Positions 29,923 through 40,871 of a stretch of DNA of 64,000 bases are shown piece by piece. Position 1 is the stretch's first letter. Each line of letters begins with the position of its first letter. The notes under the pieces were generated by a model that worked only from the letters and a program-made list of their open reading frames with translations, did not search any database and was not told the DNA's origin. Both the position numbers and the translations under genes were made by a program. Source of the stretch: Deltaproteobacteria bacterium (lineage in GTDB: Bacteria; Myxococcota_A; UBA9160; PR03); NCBI GenBank assembly GCA_035063765.1, contig JAPSFT010000002.1:62001-126000 (forward strand), in the 5' to 3' direction.

Positions 29923-30170
29923 TCAGCGCTGCGCGAAGAGCTGTTCCGCGATCGCTTCGCGCGTCGTGCCGGCGTGCCGGGCGACCTCGGCGAGGACGGC
30001 GGCCAGGGTGCCCACGCGCAGCGTGTCGTGGTTCGGGATGGTGAGGTGGTGCTCGCCACCCGTGTGCGTGGTGAGGCGGAGGGGACTCCCGTCTGTCGCG
30101 TGACCTCGTAGCCGAGGCGCCGTAGCGAGCGGGCGAGGGCCGGGCCCGAGAGGTCCCGGGGCAGCCTCAT
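29923..30170 (-). pseudogene. hicA: HicA-type toxin, frameshifted
   Basis: Starts at ATG 30170 with MRLPRDLSGPALARSLRRLG YEVTRQTG-like sequence, then loses one base near 30087-30091. In the shifted frame it continues SPLRLTTHTGGEHHLTIPNH and DTLRVGTLAAVLAEVARHAG to a stop at 29923. HicA toxins are small dsRBD-like mRNA interferases whose key His lies in the segment lost by the frameshift. Corrected length would be 82 residues, normal for the family. The ATGA overlap with hicB is kept. Confidence 0.82.
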
Positions 30171-30373
30171 GCCGGGAGCACTTCCTCGCGGACGAAGTGC
30201 AGGCGGATCAGGGCGGGTGCAGTGGCCTCCTCGAAGTGACACCGCACGGCATCGCGAACCCGCTCGTGCAGCGCCTCCAGCGTGTCCGCTTCCGTGAAGA
30301 TGGCGGCGCCGAGCGCCCGCGCGGTGAAGCCGCCCTCGGGCGCCTCCTCGACGAGGAAGAGGATCTCGTTCAT
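30167..30373 (-). CDS. hicB: HicB-like antitoxin
   Basis: The 68-residue protein MNEILFLVEEAPEGGFTARA, with AIFTEADTLEALHERVRDAV and IRLHFVREEVLPA, matches short HicB-type antitoxins with a partial RNase H-like fold and without a long DNA-binding tail. It lies upstream of hicA with a 4-bp overlap. With the toxin frameshifted, the antitoxin would have no active partner here. Confidence 0.8.
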   Translation of the reverse strand: MNEILFLVEEAPEGGFTARALGAAIFTEADTLEALHERVRDAVRCHFEEATAPALIRLHFVREEVLPA

Positions 30374-30473
30374 GGTGGCCGGGAAGATAGCTCGATCCCG
30401 CGCACGCTCGCGCCTTCCTTCGGCAGTCTGCGGACGGCGGCTCCAGGCGCCGGGTCGCGCAGCCGGAGCGGCT

Positions 30474-30492
30474 GGATCCACACGGGATCCAC
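30474..30492 (+). repeat. Tandem GGATCCAC pair, putative right arm-type integrase sites
   Basis: GGATCCAC at 30474-30481 and 30485-30492 is separated by ACG, mirroring the pair at 15533-15551. It ends 44 bp before the right core. Confidence 0.6.
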
Positions 30493-30536
30493 GACGCGCC
30501 GTGACGAAACCCCAGCGATGCTTCGCCGTCATCCTC

Positions 30537-30558
30537 CGGGTTCGAGTCCCGTCCGCCC
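30537..30558 (+). repeat. Right att core, displaced tRNA-Asp 3' end
   Basis: Identical over 22 bp to 15462-15483 in tRNA-Asp. No tRNA structure surrounds it, so it is a displaced fragment and not a second tRNA gene. Confidence 0.8.
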
Positions 30559-30600
30559 GGATCCCTGCGTCGTAGCTGCAGCCGGCTCTGGCGCGAGTCC

Positions 30601-30700
30601 GTGGGAGCGGAACGAGCAGATCGTGAGCGGCGGCTCGTGCCGGGGCATCCGGGGCGGGAGCTGGCTCGACTTCGCCGGGGGCAGCGCAGCGCAGACCTCG
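30601..30700 (+). pseudogene. Fragment of a second FGE-fold variable-protein gene
   Basis: Reads WERNEQIVSGGSCRGIRGGS then WLDFAGG, close to WEWNEQIVSGSDRGIRGGGW of the protein at 28727-29707. It starts abruptly 42 bp after the right att core. Similarity fades after about 30680; in the next frame RSADLD appears, reminiscent of other DGR targets. No GFRVAS end or PEP-CTERM tail follows. Confidence 0.75.
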
Positions 30701-30708
30701 ACCACGAG

Positions 30709-30729
30709 GCTGACAGCATTGCTGTCAGC
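30709..30729 (+). other. Perfect 8-bp hairpin GCTGACAG-CATTG-CTGTCAGC
   Basis: A perfect inverted repeat with a 5-base loop directly downstream of the FGE-fold gene fragment. It may be a terminator or a DGR-type hairpin left with the fragment. From here to 31146 nothing else is recognised. Confidence 0.5.
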
Positions 30730-31146
30730 GCGCGATCCGCTGGGCCCATGGCCAACGAGACCCGGATGACCGTCCGCCTCGATCCAACTCCACTTGGCAG
30801 CACAGGGCGACGTGTGCCCGCGCGCCGGCAAACGCAGCACCGTACGGGCCGCCGCGCCTTCGAGGCGCTCGCCACCCACCCGCCCACCGCCACGATACCC
30901 CTCACGACCGCCGCCACCACCCGCAACAACCCCCTTGCAACGCTCACCCGGCAGTCGGTGAGAAATCCGGGCTAGGGCCGCCTCGCGTGGCGAACGCCGT
31001 GGACGTGCCTCCGGAAGGACCGGGCGAACCACGAGCCGGCGCGCGGGCCTCTCCGCTCTTCGTGCGGCACTCTCTGGCTCGCCCCGGACTCCCACCGGGG
31101 CTTGCAGGCGCCGGGCGACGAGCGCGGGACGATGGGCGGCGGGACG

Positions 31147-32004
31147 ATGAGCGACTGGATCCGGGACGTCGGCGATGCGGACTTCGAGCGGGAGGTGCTC
31201 GAGCGCTCGGACGAGTTGCCGGTCGTGGTGGACTTCTGGGCACCCTGGTGCGGGCCCTGCCGCACGCTCGGGCCGATCCTCGAGCGGCTCGCCGAGGAGC
31301 ACGCGGGCGGCTTCGTGCTCGCGCGCGTCAACGTGGACGAGGCCCCGGGCCTCGCGCAGGCCTTCCAGGTCCGCAGCATCCCGGCCGTGAAGGCGATCCG
31401 CGGGCGGGCGCTCGCGGGCGCCTTCGAGGGCGCCCAGCCCGAGAGCGTGGTGCGCCGCTTCGTCGAGTCGATCCTGCCGAGCGAGGCGGACCGCAAGGCC
31501 GCTGCGGGCGACGAGCGGGCGGCCGCGGGCGATCCCGCCGGCGCCGAGGCGGCCTGGCAGGAGGCGCTCGCCCTCGACCCGCGCCAGGCGCGGGCGCTCC
31601 TCGGCCTCGGGCGGCTGCGCGGCGAGGCGGGCGACGCCGAGGGGGCGCTCGCGCTGCTCGAGCGGATCGGCCCCGGGACCCGCTGGTCGGAGGAGGCCGA
31701 CCGGATCGCCGCCGTGCTGCGTACCCGGGTCGGGGGCGAGGGCGGCGACGAGGACGAGCTGCGCCGGCGGATCGAGGCCGATCCGGGAGCCCCGGCCCCC
31801 CGGCTGGCCCTCGGCCGGCTGCTGGCCGCCCGCGGCCGGCACCAGGAGGCGCTGGGCACCCTCCTCGAGGCGGTGCGCCGCGATCCGGCCTACGAGGACG
31901 GCGCGGCCCGCCTCGCGATGCTCGACCTCTTCACCGCCCTGGGGCCGGAGCATCCGCTCACCCAGGAGTACCGGCAGGCCCTGGCCCGGACCCTCTTCCG
32001 CTAG
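31147..32004 (+). CDS. Thioredoxin-domain TPR protein (CnoX/YbbN-like)
   Basis: The 285-residue protein begins with a thioredoxin fold containing an intact active site (DFWAPWCGPCRTLGP) and the cis-Pro segment QVRSIPAVKAIRG. The C-terminal half has TPR-like repeats (AEAAWQEALALDPRQARALL, GRHQEALGTLLEAVRRDPAY). Domain order and length fit the CnoX/YbbN family, which combines chaperone and redox activity to protect proteins from bleach damage. Unlike E. coli CnoX, this one keeps both cysteines. The start could also be ATG 31132. Confidence 0.88.
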   Translation: MSDWIRDVGDADFEREVLERSDELPVVVDFWAPWCGPCRTLGPILERLAEEHAGGFVLARVNVDEAPGLAQAFQVRSIPAVKAIRGRALAGAFEGAQPESVVRRFVESILPSEADRKAAAGDERAAAGDPAGAEAAWQEALALDPRQARALLGLGRLRGEAGDAEGALALLERIGPGTRWSEEADRIAAVLRTRVGGEGGDEDELRRRIEADPGAPAPRLALGRLLAARGRHQEALGTLLEAVRRDPAYEDGAARLAMLDLFTALGPEHPLTQEYRQALARTLFR

Positions 32005-32059
32005 CCCGTCTCGAGTCGGCCCGCCGTCCGGCCGAAAGCGCCGAGCGGGGGAGGCCGGC

Positions 32060-32986
32060 TTGACCTCGATCCTGATCATCGACGACTCGACCGCCGCGCG
32101 CGACGAGCTGCGCCGCGCGCTCGAGGCCGCGGGCCGCTACGGGCAGGTGCTCTCCGCGCGCGACGGGATCGAGGGCCTGCGCGTGCTCCTGGCGGAGCCG
32201 GTCGACGCGGTGATCTGCGATCTCGAGATGCCGGGCCTCGACGGCGAGAAGCTCCTCGCGGCGCAGCGCGCGCGCAGCGGGGGCGAGGAGATGCCCTTCC
32301 TGTTCCTGACCGCGCAGCGCGATCCCGAGCGGATGGCGCGGCTCCTGCGCGCGGGCGCCTGCGACATCGTGCAGAAGCCCTTCTACGCGGCCGAGCTCCT
32401 CGCGCGCCTCGACCTCCACCTGCGGCTGCGCCGGCTCCAGGCCGAGCTGCGCGAGAAGAACGCGACGCTGGCCCGGCTCTCGACCACGGATCCGGTGACC
32501 GGGCTCCGCAACCGCCGCTACGCCACCGAGTTCCTGGCGCTCGAGGTGCTGCGCGCAGTCCGGTACCACACGCCGCTGGCCGTCCTGCTCCTCGACCTCG
32601 ACCACTTCAAGCGCGTCAACGACACGCACGGGCACCGCGTCGGCGACGCGGTGCTGCAGGTGGTCGCCGACACCCTGCGCGCGACGCTGCGCTCCACCGA
32701 CGTCGCCGGGCGCTACGGCGGCGAGGAGTTCCTGGTCGTGCTGCCGCAGACCGAGCGTGCCGGCGCCGTCGCGCTCGCCGAGCGCGTGCGCGCGGCGATC
32801 GAGGAGACCGCGATCGACGTGGGCGGCCCGGCGCCGGTGTCGGTGACGGTCAGCATCGGCGTGGCGGCGCTCGACGAGCGCACGGGCAGCGCCGAGCAGC
32901 TCGTCGAGCGCGCCGACGGCGCGCTCTACGCGGCGAAGGACGCCGGCCGCAACCGGGTCGCCGACGGGGCGCCGCGCCGGGCTTGA
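32060..32986 (+). CDS. Response regulator with REC and GGDEF domains
   Basis: A 308-residue cytosolic protein with a TTG start preceded by GGGGAGG. Residues 1-125 are a receiver domain with the phospho-acceptor Asp in VICDLEMPGLDG and Lys in IVQKPFY. Residues 145-300 are a diguanylate cyclase domain with RYGGEEF in the active site and an intact inhibitory I-site (RSTD five residues before GGEEF). It should make cyclic di-GMP when phosphorylated and be feedback-inhibited. No histidine kinase is adjacent. Confidence 0.93.
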   Translation: MTSILIIDDSTAARDELRRALEAAGRYGQVLSARDGIEGLRVLLAEPVDAVICDLEMPGLDGEKLLAAQRARSGGEEMPFLFLTAQRDPERMARLLRAGACDIVQKPFYAAELLARLDLHLRLRRLQAELREKNATLARLSTTDPVTGLRNRRYATEFLALEVLRAVRYHTPLAVLLLDLDHFKRVNDTHGHRVGDAVLQVVADTLRATLRSTDVAGRYGGEEFLVVLPQTERAGAVALAERVRAAIEETAIDVGGPAPVSVTVSIGVAALDERTGSAEQLVERADGALYAAKDAGRNRVADGAPRRA

Positions 32987-33012
32987 CAGCCGAGCGCGGG
33001 GCGCGGTAGACC
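32983..33012 (+). promoter_or_regulatory. Possible promoter of the small membrane protein gene
   Basis: TTGACA at 32983 and TAGACC at 33007 with an 18-bp spacer, 34 bp before the ATG. The -35 box overlaps the preceding stop codon. Confidence 0.35.
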
Positions 33013-33045
33013 CAGCCGCCGGTGCAACGGGGGGCGCGAGAGCCG

Positions 33046-33351
33046 ATGGTGGAGCCGACACAGCACGATCCCGAGCGCGCGGACGAGGCGCGCGCGGGCG
33101 AAGCGCACGAGGACGTGGAGTACGAGGACGAGGAGCCGCGCAACCCCTTCGACAGCCCCTGGTTCCTGCCGCTGATGCTCGGCGCCTTCGCGCTCTGGTG
33201 CGGCTACGACGGCTTCGTGAGCGACCAGTACCTGGACCGCCCGAACACGCTCTGGTTCAACCGGATCACCTTCCTGGTGCTCGGCGCGGTGGCGGTCTGG
33301 CTCGGCCTCCGCGCCCGCCGCGAGGGGCAGGCCGGCCCGGGCGAGGCGTAG
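33046..33351 (+). CDS. Small two-span membrane protein, unknown
   Basis: The 101-residue protein has a strongly acidic N-terminus (HEDVEYEDEEPRNPFDSPWF), one hydrophobic segment LPLMLGAFALWCGYDGF, a loop YLDRPNTLWFNR and a second span ITFLVLGAVAVWLGL with a basic tail. I do not recognise a named family. ATG 33046 is chosen; GTG 33022 is an alternative. It converges with rarA, with only 6 bp between the stops. Confidence 0.65.
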   Translation: MVEPTQHDPERADEARAGEAHEDVEYEDEEPRNPFDSPWFLPLMLGAFALWCGYDGFVSDQYLDRPNTLWFNRITFLVLGAVAVWLGLRARREGQAGPGEA

Positions 33352-33357
33352 GCGCGC

Positions 33358-34752
33358 CTACCCGCCTTCGCGCGCGCGGCGCGCGCGCCAGCCCGCGAGC
33401 CGCCGGGCGATGGCCTCCTCGGCGCCCACCTCCTTCGGCTCGTAGAAGCACGCCCCGAGGAGCGGCGCGGGCAGGTTGGGGTCGGCGACGAAGCCATCGG
33501 GCGCGTCGTGCGGGTAGCGGTAGTCGCGCCCGTGGCCGAGCGCGCGCAGCAGGGCGGTCGGGGCGTTGCGCAGGTGGAGCGGGACGGGCAGGGTGCCGTG
33601 CTCGCGCGCTGCCGCGAGCGCCGCCTCGCCCCCGCGGTACGCGGCGTTGCTCTTCGGCGCGCAGGCGAGGAAGGTGATCGCCTGGGCCAGGGGGATACGC
33701 GCCTCGGGCATCCCGATCCGCTCGATCGCCTGCTGCGCCGCCACCGCGAGCGGCAGCGCCGCCGGCTCGGCGTTGCCGACGTCCTCGGAGGCGAAGATCA
33801 CGAGCCGGCGGGCCACGAAGCGCGGATCCTCGCCGGCCTCGAGCAGGCGCGCCCCCCAGTAGAGCGCCGCGTCCGGGTCGCTCGCGCGCAGGCTCTTGAT
33901 GAAGGCCGACACCACGTCGTAGTGCGCGTCGCGATCGCGGTCGTGGCGGAGCAGGCGGCGGCCGGCGGCCTCGCGCACGGCCGCGAGGTCGAGGCGGCCG
34001 CTGCGCCCCGGCGCGAGGCTCACGGCCGCCTCGAGGAGCCCGAGGCCGCGGCGCGCGTCGCCGTCGGCGAGCGCCGCGAGGGCCCCGAGCGCCTCGGCGT
34101 CGGCCTCGATGCCGGCCGCGCCGAGCCCGCGCTCCGGGTCGGCCAGCGCGCGGCGCAGGAGCCCCTCGATCTCGCCGCTCGCGAGCGGCCGCAACACGAA
34201 GACGCGACAGCGCGAGAGCAGGGGGCCGATCACCTCGAAGGAGGGGTTCTCGGTGGTGGCGCCGACGAGGGTCACGGTCCCGTGCTCGACGTGCGGCAGG
34301 AGGGCGTCCTGCTGGGCGCGGTTGAAGCGGTGGATCTCGTCGAGGAAGAGGAGCGTGCGGCGGCCCGCGCGGGCGTCGCGGGCGGCCTGCTCGACGACGG
34401 CGCGCACCTCCTTGACACCCGCGGTCACCGCCGAGAGCGCGACGAAGCGGTGGCGGGCCGGATCGCCCGCGAGCAGCCGCGCGAGCGTCGTCTTGCCGCA
34501 GCCGGGCGGGCCCCAGAGGAGGAGCGAGGGCAGGGCGCCCGCCTCGGCGAGCGCGCGCAGCGGCGCGCCGGGGCCCACGAGCTCGTCCTGCCCCACCACC
34601 TCGTCGAGCGTGCGCGGGCGCATCCGGTCGGCGAGGGGAGGCGGCGGCGCCGTCGCGCCGCGCGCGGGCGCGGAGCCGTCCTCGCCCGCCCGCCCGGGCG
34701 CGGCGGGCGCCGGAGGGAAGAGCGCGAGCGACTCGTCGTCGCGGGCCGGCAT
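33358..34752 (-). CDS. rarA: Replication-associated recombination protein A (RarA/MgsA)
   Basis: A 464-residue AAA+ ATPase of the clamp-loader clade. After a Pro/Ala-rich N-terminus come [20 protein letters not shown], Walker [10 protein letters not shown], Walker [21 protein letters not shown] and sensor 1 [10 protein letters not shown]. The C-terminal part ([32 protein letters not shown]) is the RarA tetramerisation domain. It acts at stalled replication forks. It is divergent from nadK. Confidence 0.94.
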   Translation of the reverse strand: MPARDDESLALFPPAPAAPGRAGEDGSAPARGATAPPPPLADRMRPRTLDEVVGQDELVGPGAPLRALAEAGALPSLLLWGPPGCGKTTLARLLAGDPARHRFVALSAVTAGVKEVRAVVEQAARDARAGRRTLLFLDEIHRFNRAQQDALLPHVEHGTVTLVGATTENPSFEVIGPLLSRCRVFVLRPLASGEIEGLLRRALADPERGLGAAGIEADAEALGALAALADGDARRGLGLLEAAVSLAPGRSGRLDLAAVREAAGRRLLRHDRDRDAHYDVVSAFIKSLRASDPDAALYWGARLLEAGEDPRFVARRLVIFASEDVGNAEPAALPLAVAAQQAIERIGMPEARIPLAQAITFLACAPKSNAAYRGGEAALAAAREHGTLPVPLHLRNAPTALLRALGHGRDYRYPHDAPDGFVADPNLPAPLLGACFYEPKEVGAEEAIARRLAGWRARRAREGG

Positions 34753-34858
34753 GGGCGGAGCGTCGCCTCCCGGCCGGCGATGCGCTACCTCCGGAGCGGC
34801 CCGCCCCGCCGCCTCCGGACGCAGACGCCTGACGACGAACCTCCGCGAGGATCCCTCC

Positions 34859-35719
34859 GTGGCCGGCACCCGGATCGAGACCGTCGGCGTCGCGATCAAG
34901 CCCGGCGTCCCGCGCGCCGAGGCCGCTGCCCGCGAGCTCGCGAAGTGGCTGGCGCCGCGCGGGGTGACGGCGCTCTTCGGCCCGGCCGCCGCGGCCGCCG
35001 TGGGCGCGCCCGCCTGCAGCCTGGCGGAGCTGGCCCGGCGCGCCGATCTGCTGGTCGTCCTGGGCGGCGACGGGACGCTGCTCTCGATGGCGCGCGCGGC
35101 CGAGGCGCGCGCGGTCCCGATCCTCGGCATCAACCTCGGCACGCTCGGCTTCCTGGCCGAGGTGTCGGTGGACGAGATGGAGCCGGCCCTGGCGCGTGCG
35201 CTCGCCGGGGAGATGCGCGTCGAGCGGCGCCTGCGGCTCACGGTCGAGCACCTGCGCGAAGACCGCGTCGTCGGGCGCTGGCTCGCGCTCAACGACGCGG
35301 TCGTGGCCGCCTCGCTGGCGCGGCTGATCGAGATCGAGACCCGCGCCGACGGCCAGCTCGTCACCACCTATCACGCCGACGGCCTGATCGTGGCGACCCC
35401 CACCGGCTCGACGGCCTACTCGCTCTCCGCGGGCGGGCCGATCCTGCTGCCCGGGCTCGGCGCCTTCGTGCTGACCCCGATCTGCGCGCACACGCTGAGC
35501 CAGCGGCCGCTGGTCGTCCCGGATGCCGCCGTGCTCGAGATCGCGCCCCGCGTGGGCGCGCCCGCGCGCCTCACGGTGGACGGGCAGGAGGGCGTCGAGC
35601 TGGCCCCGGGCGACCGCGTGCGGGTCGAGCGCTCCGAGCACCCGCTGCTCCTGCTGGTGTCGCCCGAGCGCAGCCGCTTCGACGTGCTGCGCGCGAAGCT
35701 GCGCTGGGGGGAGCGGTGA
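34859..35719 (+). CDS. nadK: NAD kinase
   Basis: The 286-residue protein has the GGDGTLL diphosphate-binding motif, [13 protein letters not shown], the NE/D-type motif LALNDAVV and [16 protein letters not shown]. It phosphorylates NAD to NADP. The GTG at 34859 is used, with GAGG upstream. Its stop overlaps the recN start by 4 bp (GTGA); nadK-recN is a common pair. Confidence 0.95.
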   Translation: MAGTRIETVGVAIKPGVPRAEAAARELAKWLAPRGVTALFGPAAAAAVGAPACSLAELARRADLLVVLGGDGTLLSMARAAEARAVPILGINLGTLGFLAEVSVDEMEPALARALAGEMRVERRLRLTVEHLREDRVVGRWLALNDAVVAASLARLIEIETRADGQLVTTYHADGLIVATPTGSTAYSLSAGGPILLPGLGAFVLTPICAHTLSQRPLVVPDAAVLEIAPRVGAPARLTVDGQEGVELAPGDRVRVERSEHPLLLLVSPERSRFDVLRAKLRWGER

Positions 35720-37488
35720 TCGAGCGGCTGCGGATCCGGGACCTCGCGATCGTCGAGGCGGCCGAGATCGCCTTCGGGCCCGGCCTGAACGCGCTCACCG
35801 GCGAGACCGGCGCGGGCAAGTCGATCGTGCTCGGCGCGCTCGCGCTCCTGGCCGGCGCGCGCGCCGACGCCCGCGCGGTGCGCGAGGGCGCCGAGGAGGC
35901 CCTGGTCGAGGCGGTCTTCCGCACCGACCGCGCCCCCGCGCTCGGGGCGGCGCTGCGCGAGCGCGGGCTCGAGGCCGAGGACGGCGAGCTGATCGTCGCG
36001 CGCAGCGTCTCGCGCACCGGGCGCAGCCGGGCGAGCGTCGCGGGCCGTCTCGTTCCGGTGTCGGTCCTCGCCGAGCTCTTCGGGGAGCGGCTCGAGATCT
36101 CGAGCCAGCACGAGTCCCAGCGCCTGCGCCGGCCCGAGAGCCACGGCCTCCTGCTCGACGCCTTCGGCGGGCTCCTGGCCGAGCGCAGCGCCCTCACGCG
36201 CGGCTACGAGGCCCTGCGCGCGCTGCGCGCCGAGCACGCGGCGCTCGAGGCCGGCGAGGCCGAGCGCGCGCGCCGGCGCGACTTCCTGGCCTTCCAGGTC
36301 GGCGAGATCGACGCCGCCGGGCTCGCGCCCGGGGAGCTCGACGCGCTCGGGGCCGAGCACGTGCGGCTCGCCCACGCCGAGGAGCTGCGCGCCGCCGCGG
36401 CCGCGGCGGCCGCGGGCCTGGCGGGGGACACCGGAGGTGGCGACGCGCCGGCGGCGCTCGATCTCGTCGCCGCGGCGGCGGCCGGGCTCGAGGGCGCGGC
36501 CGGCTTCGATCCGCGCCTCGGCGTGCTCGCCGAGCGCGCGCGCGGCGCCCACGCCGAGCTGGCCGACCTCGCGCGCGAGGTCGAGCGCTACGCCGACGCG
36601 GTCGAGGTCGATCCCGGGCGGCGGGCCGAGCTCGAGGAGCGGCTCGCCACGCTCGAGCGGCTGCGCCGCAAGTACGGGCGCGACGAGGCCGAGATCCTGG
36701 CCCGGCGCGAGGCGCTCGGCGCCGAGCTCGCGGCGGCCGAGGGCGGCGACGCGCGCGAGGCCGCGCTCGCGACCGAGCTGCGGGCGGCGCACGACGCGCT
36801 GGCCGCGCAGGCGGCCGCGCTGGGCCGCGGGCGGGCGGCCGCGGCGGCGCGGCTCGCGCGCGACGTCGAGCAGCGCCTGCGCCGGCTCGAGATGCCGGAC
36901 GCGCGCGTCGAGGTGGCGCTGCTCCCGGTCGCAGCCGGCGAGGGGCTCCCGTGCGGGCCCACCGGCGCCGAGCAGGCGGAGCTCCGGCTCTCGGCCAACC
37001 GCGGGGAGGCGCCGCGCGCGCTGCGCCAGATCGCCTCGGGCGGCGAGCTCTCGCGCGTCTTCCTCGCGATCCAGGGCGCCCTGCGCCGCACCGAGGGCGG
37101 CATGGTGCTGGTCTTCGACGAGGTCGACGCCGGGATCGGCGGCCGCACCGCGGAGCGCGTCGGGCAGGCGCTCGCCGAGCTCGCGAGCGAGCACCAGGTG
37201 CTCTGCATCACCCACCTGCCGCAGGTGGCCGCGCTCGCGGCGACGCAGCTCCGTGTCGTCAAGGAGGTGCGCGGCGGGCGCACGGTGGCCGCCGTCGAGG
37301 CGCTCGACGCCGGGGCCCGCGTGGAGGAGCTGGCGCGGATGGCGGGCGGGGCGCGTGTCACCGAGGCCACCCGCCAGCACGCCCGCGAGCTGCTGCGCGC
37401 GCAGCCCCCGGGAGCGCCCGCGAGCGACCGGGAGCCCGGCACGCCGGGCCGGCGCCCGCGCGGCGCGCCCCCGCCGTCCCCGCGGTAA
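35716..37488 (+). CDS. recN: DNA repair protein RecN
   Basis: A 590-residue SMC-like ATPase. Walker [20 protein letters not shown] is near the N-terminus, a long coiled-coil arm rich in Ala, Arg and Glu fills the middle, and the ABC signature ASGGELSR with Walker [13 protein letters not shown] lies at the C-terminus. RecN organises broken DNA ends for recombination. The final 25 residues are a disordered Pro/Arg/Gly tail. Confidence 0.95.
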   Translation: MIERLRIRDLAIVEAAEIAFGPGLNALTGETGAGKSIVLGALALLAGARADARAVREGAEEALVEAVFRTDRAPALGAALRERGLEAEDGELIVARSVSRTGRSRASVAGRLVPVSVLAELFGERLEISSQHESQRLRRPESHGLLLDAFGGLLAERSALTRGYEALRALRAEHAALEAGEAERARRRDFLAFQVGEIDAAGLAPGELDALGAEHVRLAHAEELRAAAAAAAAGLAGDTGGGDAPAALDLVAAAAAGLEGAAGFDPRLGVLAERARGAHAELADLAREVERYADAVEVDPGRRAELEERLATLERLRRKYGRDEAEILARREALGAELAAAEGGDAREAALATELRAAHDALAAQAAALGRGRAAAAARLARDVEQRLRRLEMPDARVEVALLPVAAGEGLPCGPTGAEQAELRLSANRGEAPRALRQIASGGELSRVFLAIQGALRRTEGGMVLVFDEVDAGIGGRTAERVGQALAELASEHQVLCITHLPQVAALAATQLRVVKEVRGGRTVAAVEALDAGARVEELARMAGGARVTEATRQHARELLRAQPPGAPASDREPGTPGRRPRGAPPPSPR

Positions 37489-37546
37489 AGCCTCGCGCCC
37501 GGCCGTCCGATCCGCTTGCTCGATGCAGGAGGGTGAGGGCCGGGCG

Positions 37547-37915
37547 ATGGAGGAGGGCGAGCCGCTTCTCGAGCGCAGCGTCGGCCGCCCGGTGCCGGCC
37601 GGCGCCTACGTGCGGGTGCTCGGCGGCTTCTACGAGGGCCTCGAGCTCCCGATCGACCGCGAGTGGCTGGTGCTCGGCCGCGGCCGTAGCGCCGAGATGA
37701 TGCTGGCCGAGCCGACGCTCTCGCGCGCGCACGCGGCGGTCGGCTACGACGGCGGCGGCTTCTTCGTGCAGGACCTGCGCAGCACGAACGGGACGCTCGT
37801 GAACGGCGAGCGCCGCGAGCGGGCGGGGCTCCGCGACGGGGACGAGATCCAGATCGGCCGCCTGCACCTGCTCGTGCGCCTGCCCGGCTTCGCGACGGCG
37901 GGCGAAGCCCCCTGA
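37547..37915 (+). CDS. FHA domain protein
   Basis: The 122-residue protein is essentially a single forkhead-associated domain: LVLGRGRSAEMMLAEPTLSR, AHAAVGYDGGGFFVQDL and STNGTLVNGERR carry the Gly-Arg, Ser-Arg-His-type and Asn-Gly motifs that bind phosphothreonine. It probably reads out Ser/Thr kinase signals, but no kinase is in the window. ATG 37547 is favoured by the GAGGG upstream; ATG 37523 is an alternative. Confidence 0.88.
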   Translation: MEEGEPLLERSVGRPVPAGAYVRVLGGFYEGLELPIDREWLVLGRGRSAEMMLAEPTLSRAHAAVGYDGGGFFVQDLRSTNGTLVNGERRERAGLRDGDEIQIGRLHLLVRLPGFATAGEAP

Positions 37916-37976
37916 ATCGCGGGCGCGGGCGGCGCGTCTCGCTGGCGGGACGATGACTTCCGGTGCCCGATGCGGT

Positions 37977-38005
37977 TTGCCCACCCCAGGGGGGTGCATT
38001 AGCCT
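37977..38005 (+). promoter_or_regulatory. Predicted secA promoter
   Basis: TTGCCC at 37977 and TAGCCT at 38000 with a 17-bp spacer, 39 bp before the start codon. The spacer has the same CCCCAGGGGGGT core as the promoter at 28647. Confidence 0.45.
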
Positions 38006-38044
38006 GTCGCGCATCCCGCCCCCGGAGACGCCGTCCGGCCATCC

Positions 38045-40846
<2,802 letters not shown>

Positions 40847-40871
40847 GGGCCGGCGCTATCCGTTGCCGCCC

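Larger units (their letters stand above)
15462..30558. mobile_element. Integrative genomic island in tRNA-Asp, about 15.1 kb
   Basis: The island is bounded by a 22-bp direct repeat of the tRNA-Asp 3' end. Just inside each end lies a tandem GGATCCAC pair (15533-15551 and 30474-30492), 49 and 44 bp from the cores. A tyrosine recombinase adjoins the tRNA. Cargo comprises toxin-antitoxin modules, secreted multi-domain proteins, a kelch protein and a PEP-CTERM protein; several genes are frameshifted or duplicated, and base composition is visibly less GC-rich in parts (notably about 25400-27700). The frameshifted integrase suggests that it is no longer mobile by itself. Boundaries are inferred from the repeats. 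Confidence 0.8.

Noticed and set aside
30537-30558. The 22-bp repeat as mere T-arm similarity between tRNAs
   Set aside because: No tRNA surrounds the second copy, the match covers acceptor-stem bases specific to tRNA-Asp, and the arm-like repeats next to both copies support a true att pair.
30601-30700. DGR template repeat for the FGE-fold target
   Set aside because: A template should be rich in adenine at the variable positions (AAC codons). This copy has CTC GAC TTC GCC and no such codons, and it differs at non-adenine sites, so it is a decayed target fragment.
29883-31146. Reverse transcriptase gene expected for a complete DGR
   Set aside because: No frame here or elsewhere in the window shows RT motifs such as the catalytic YxDD; the space is filled by hicA, hicB, the att site and remnants.
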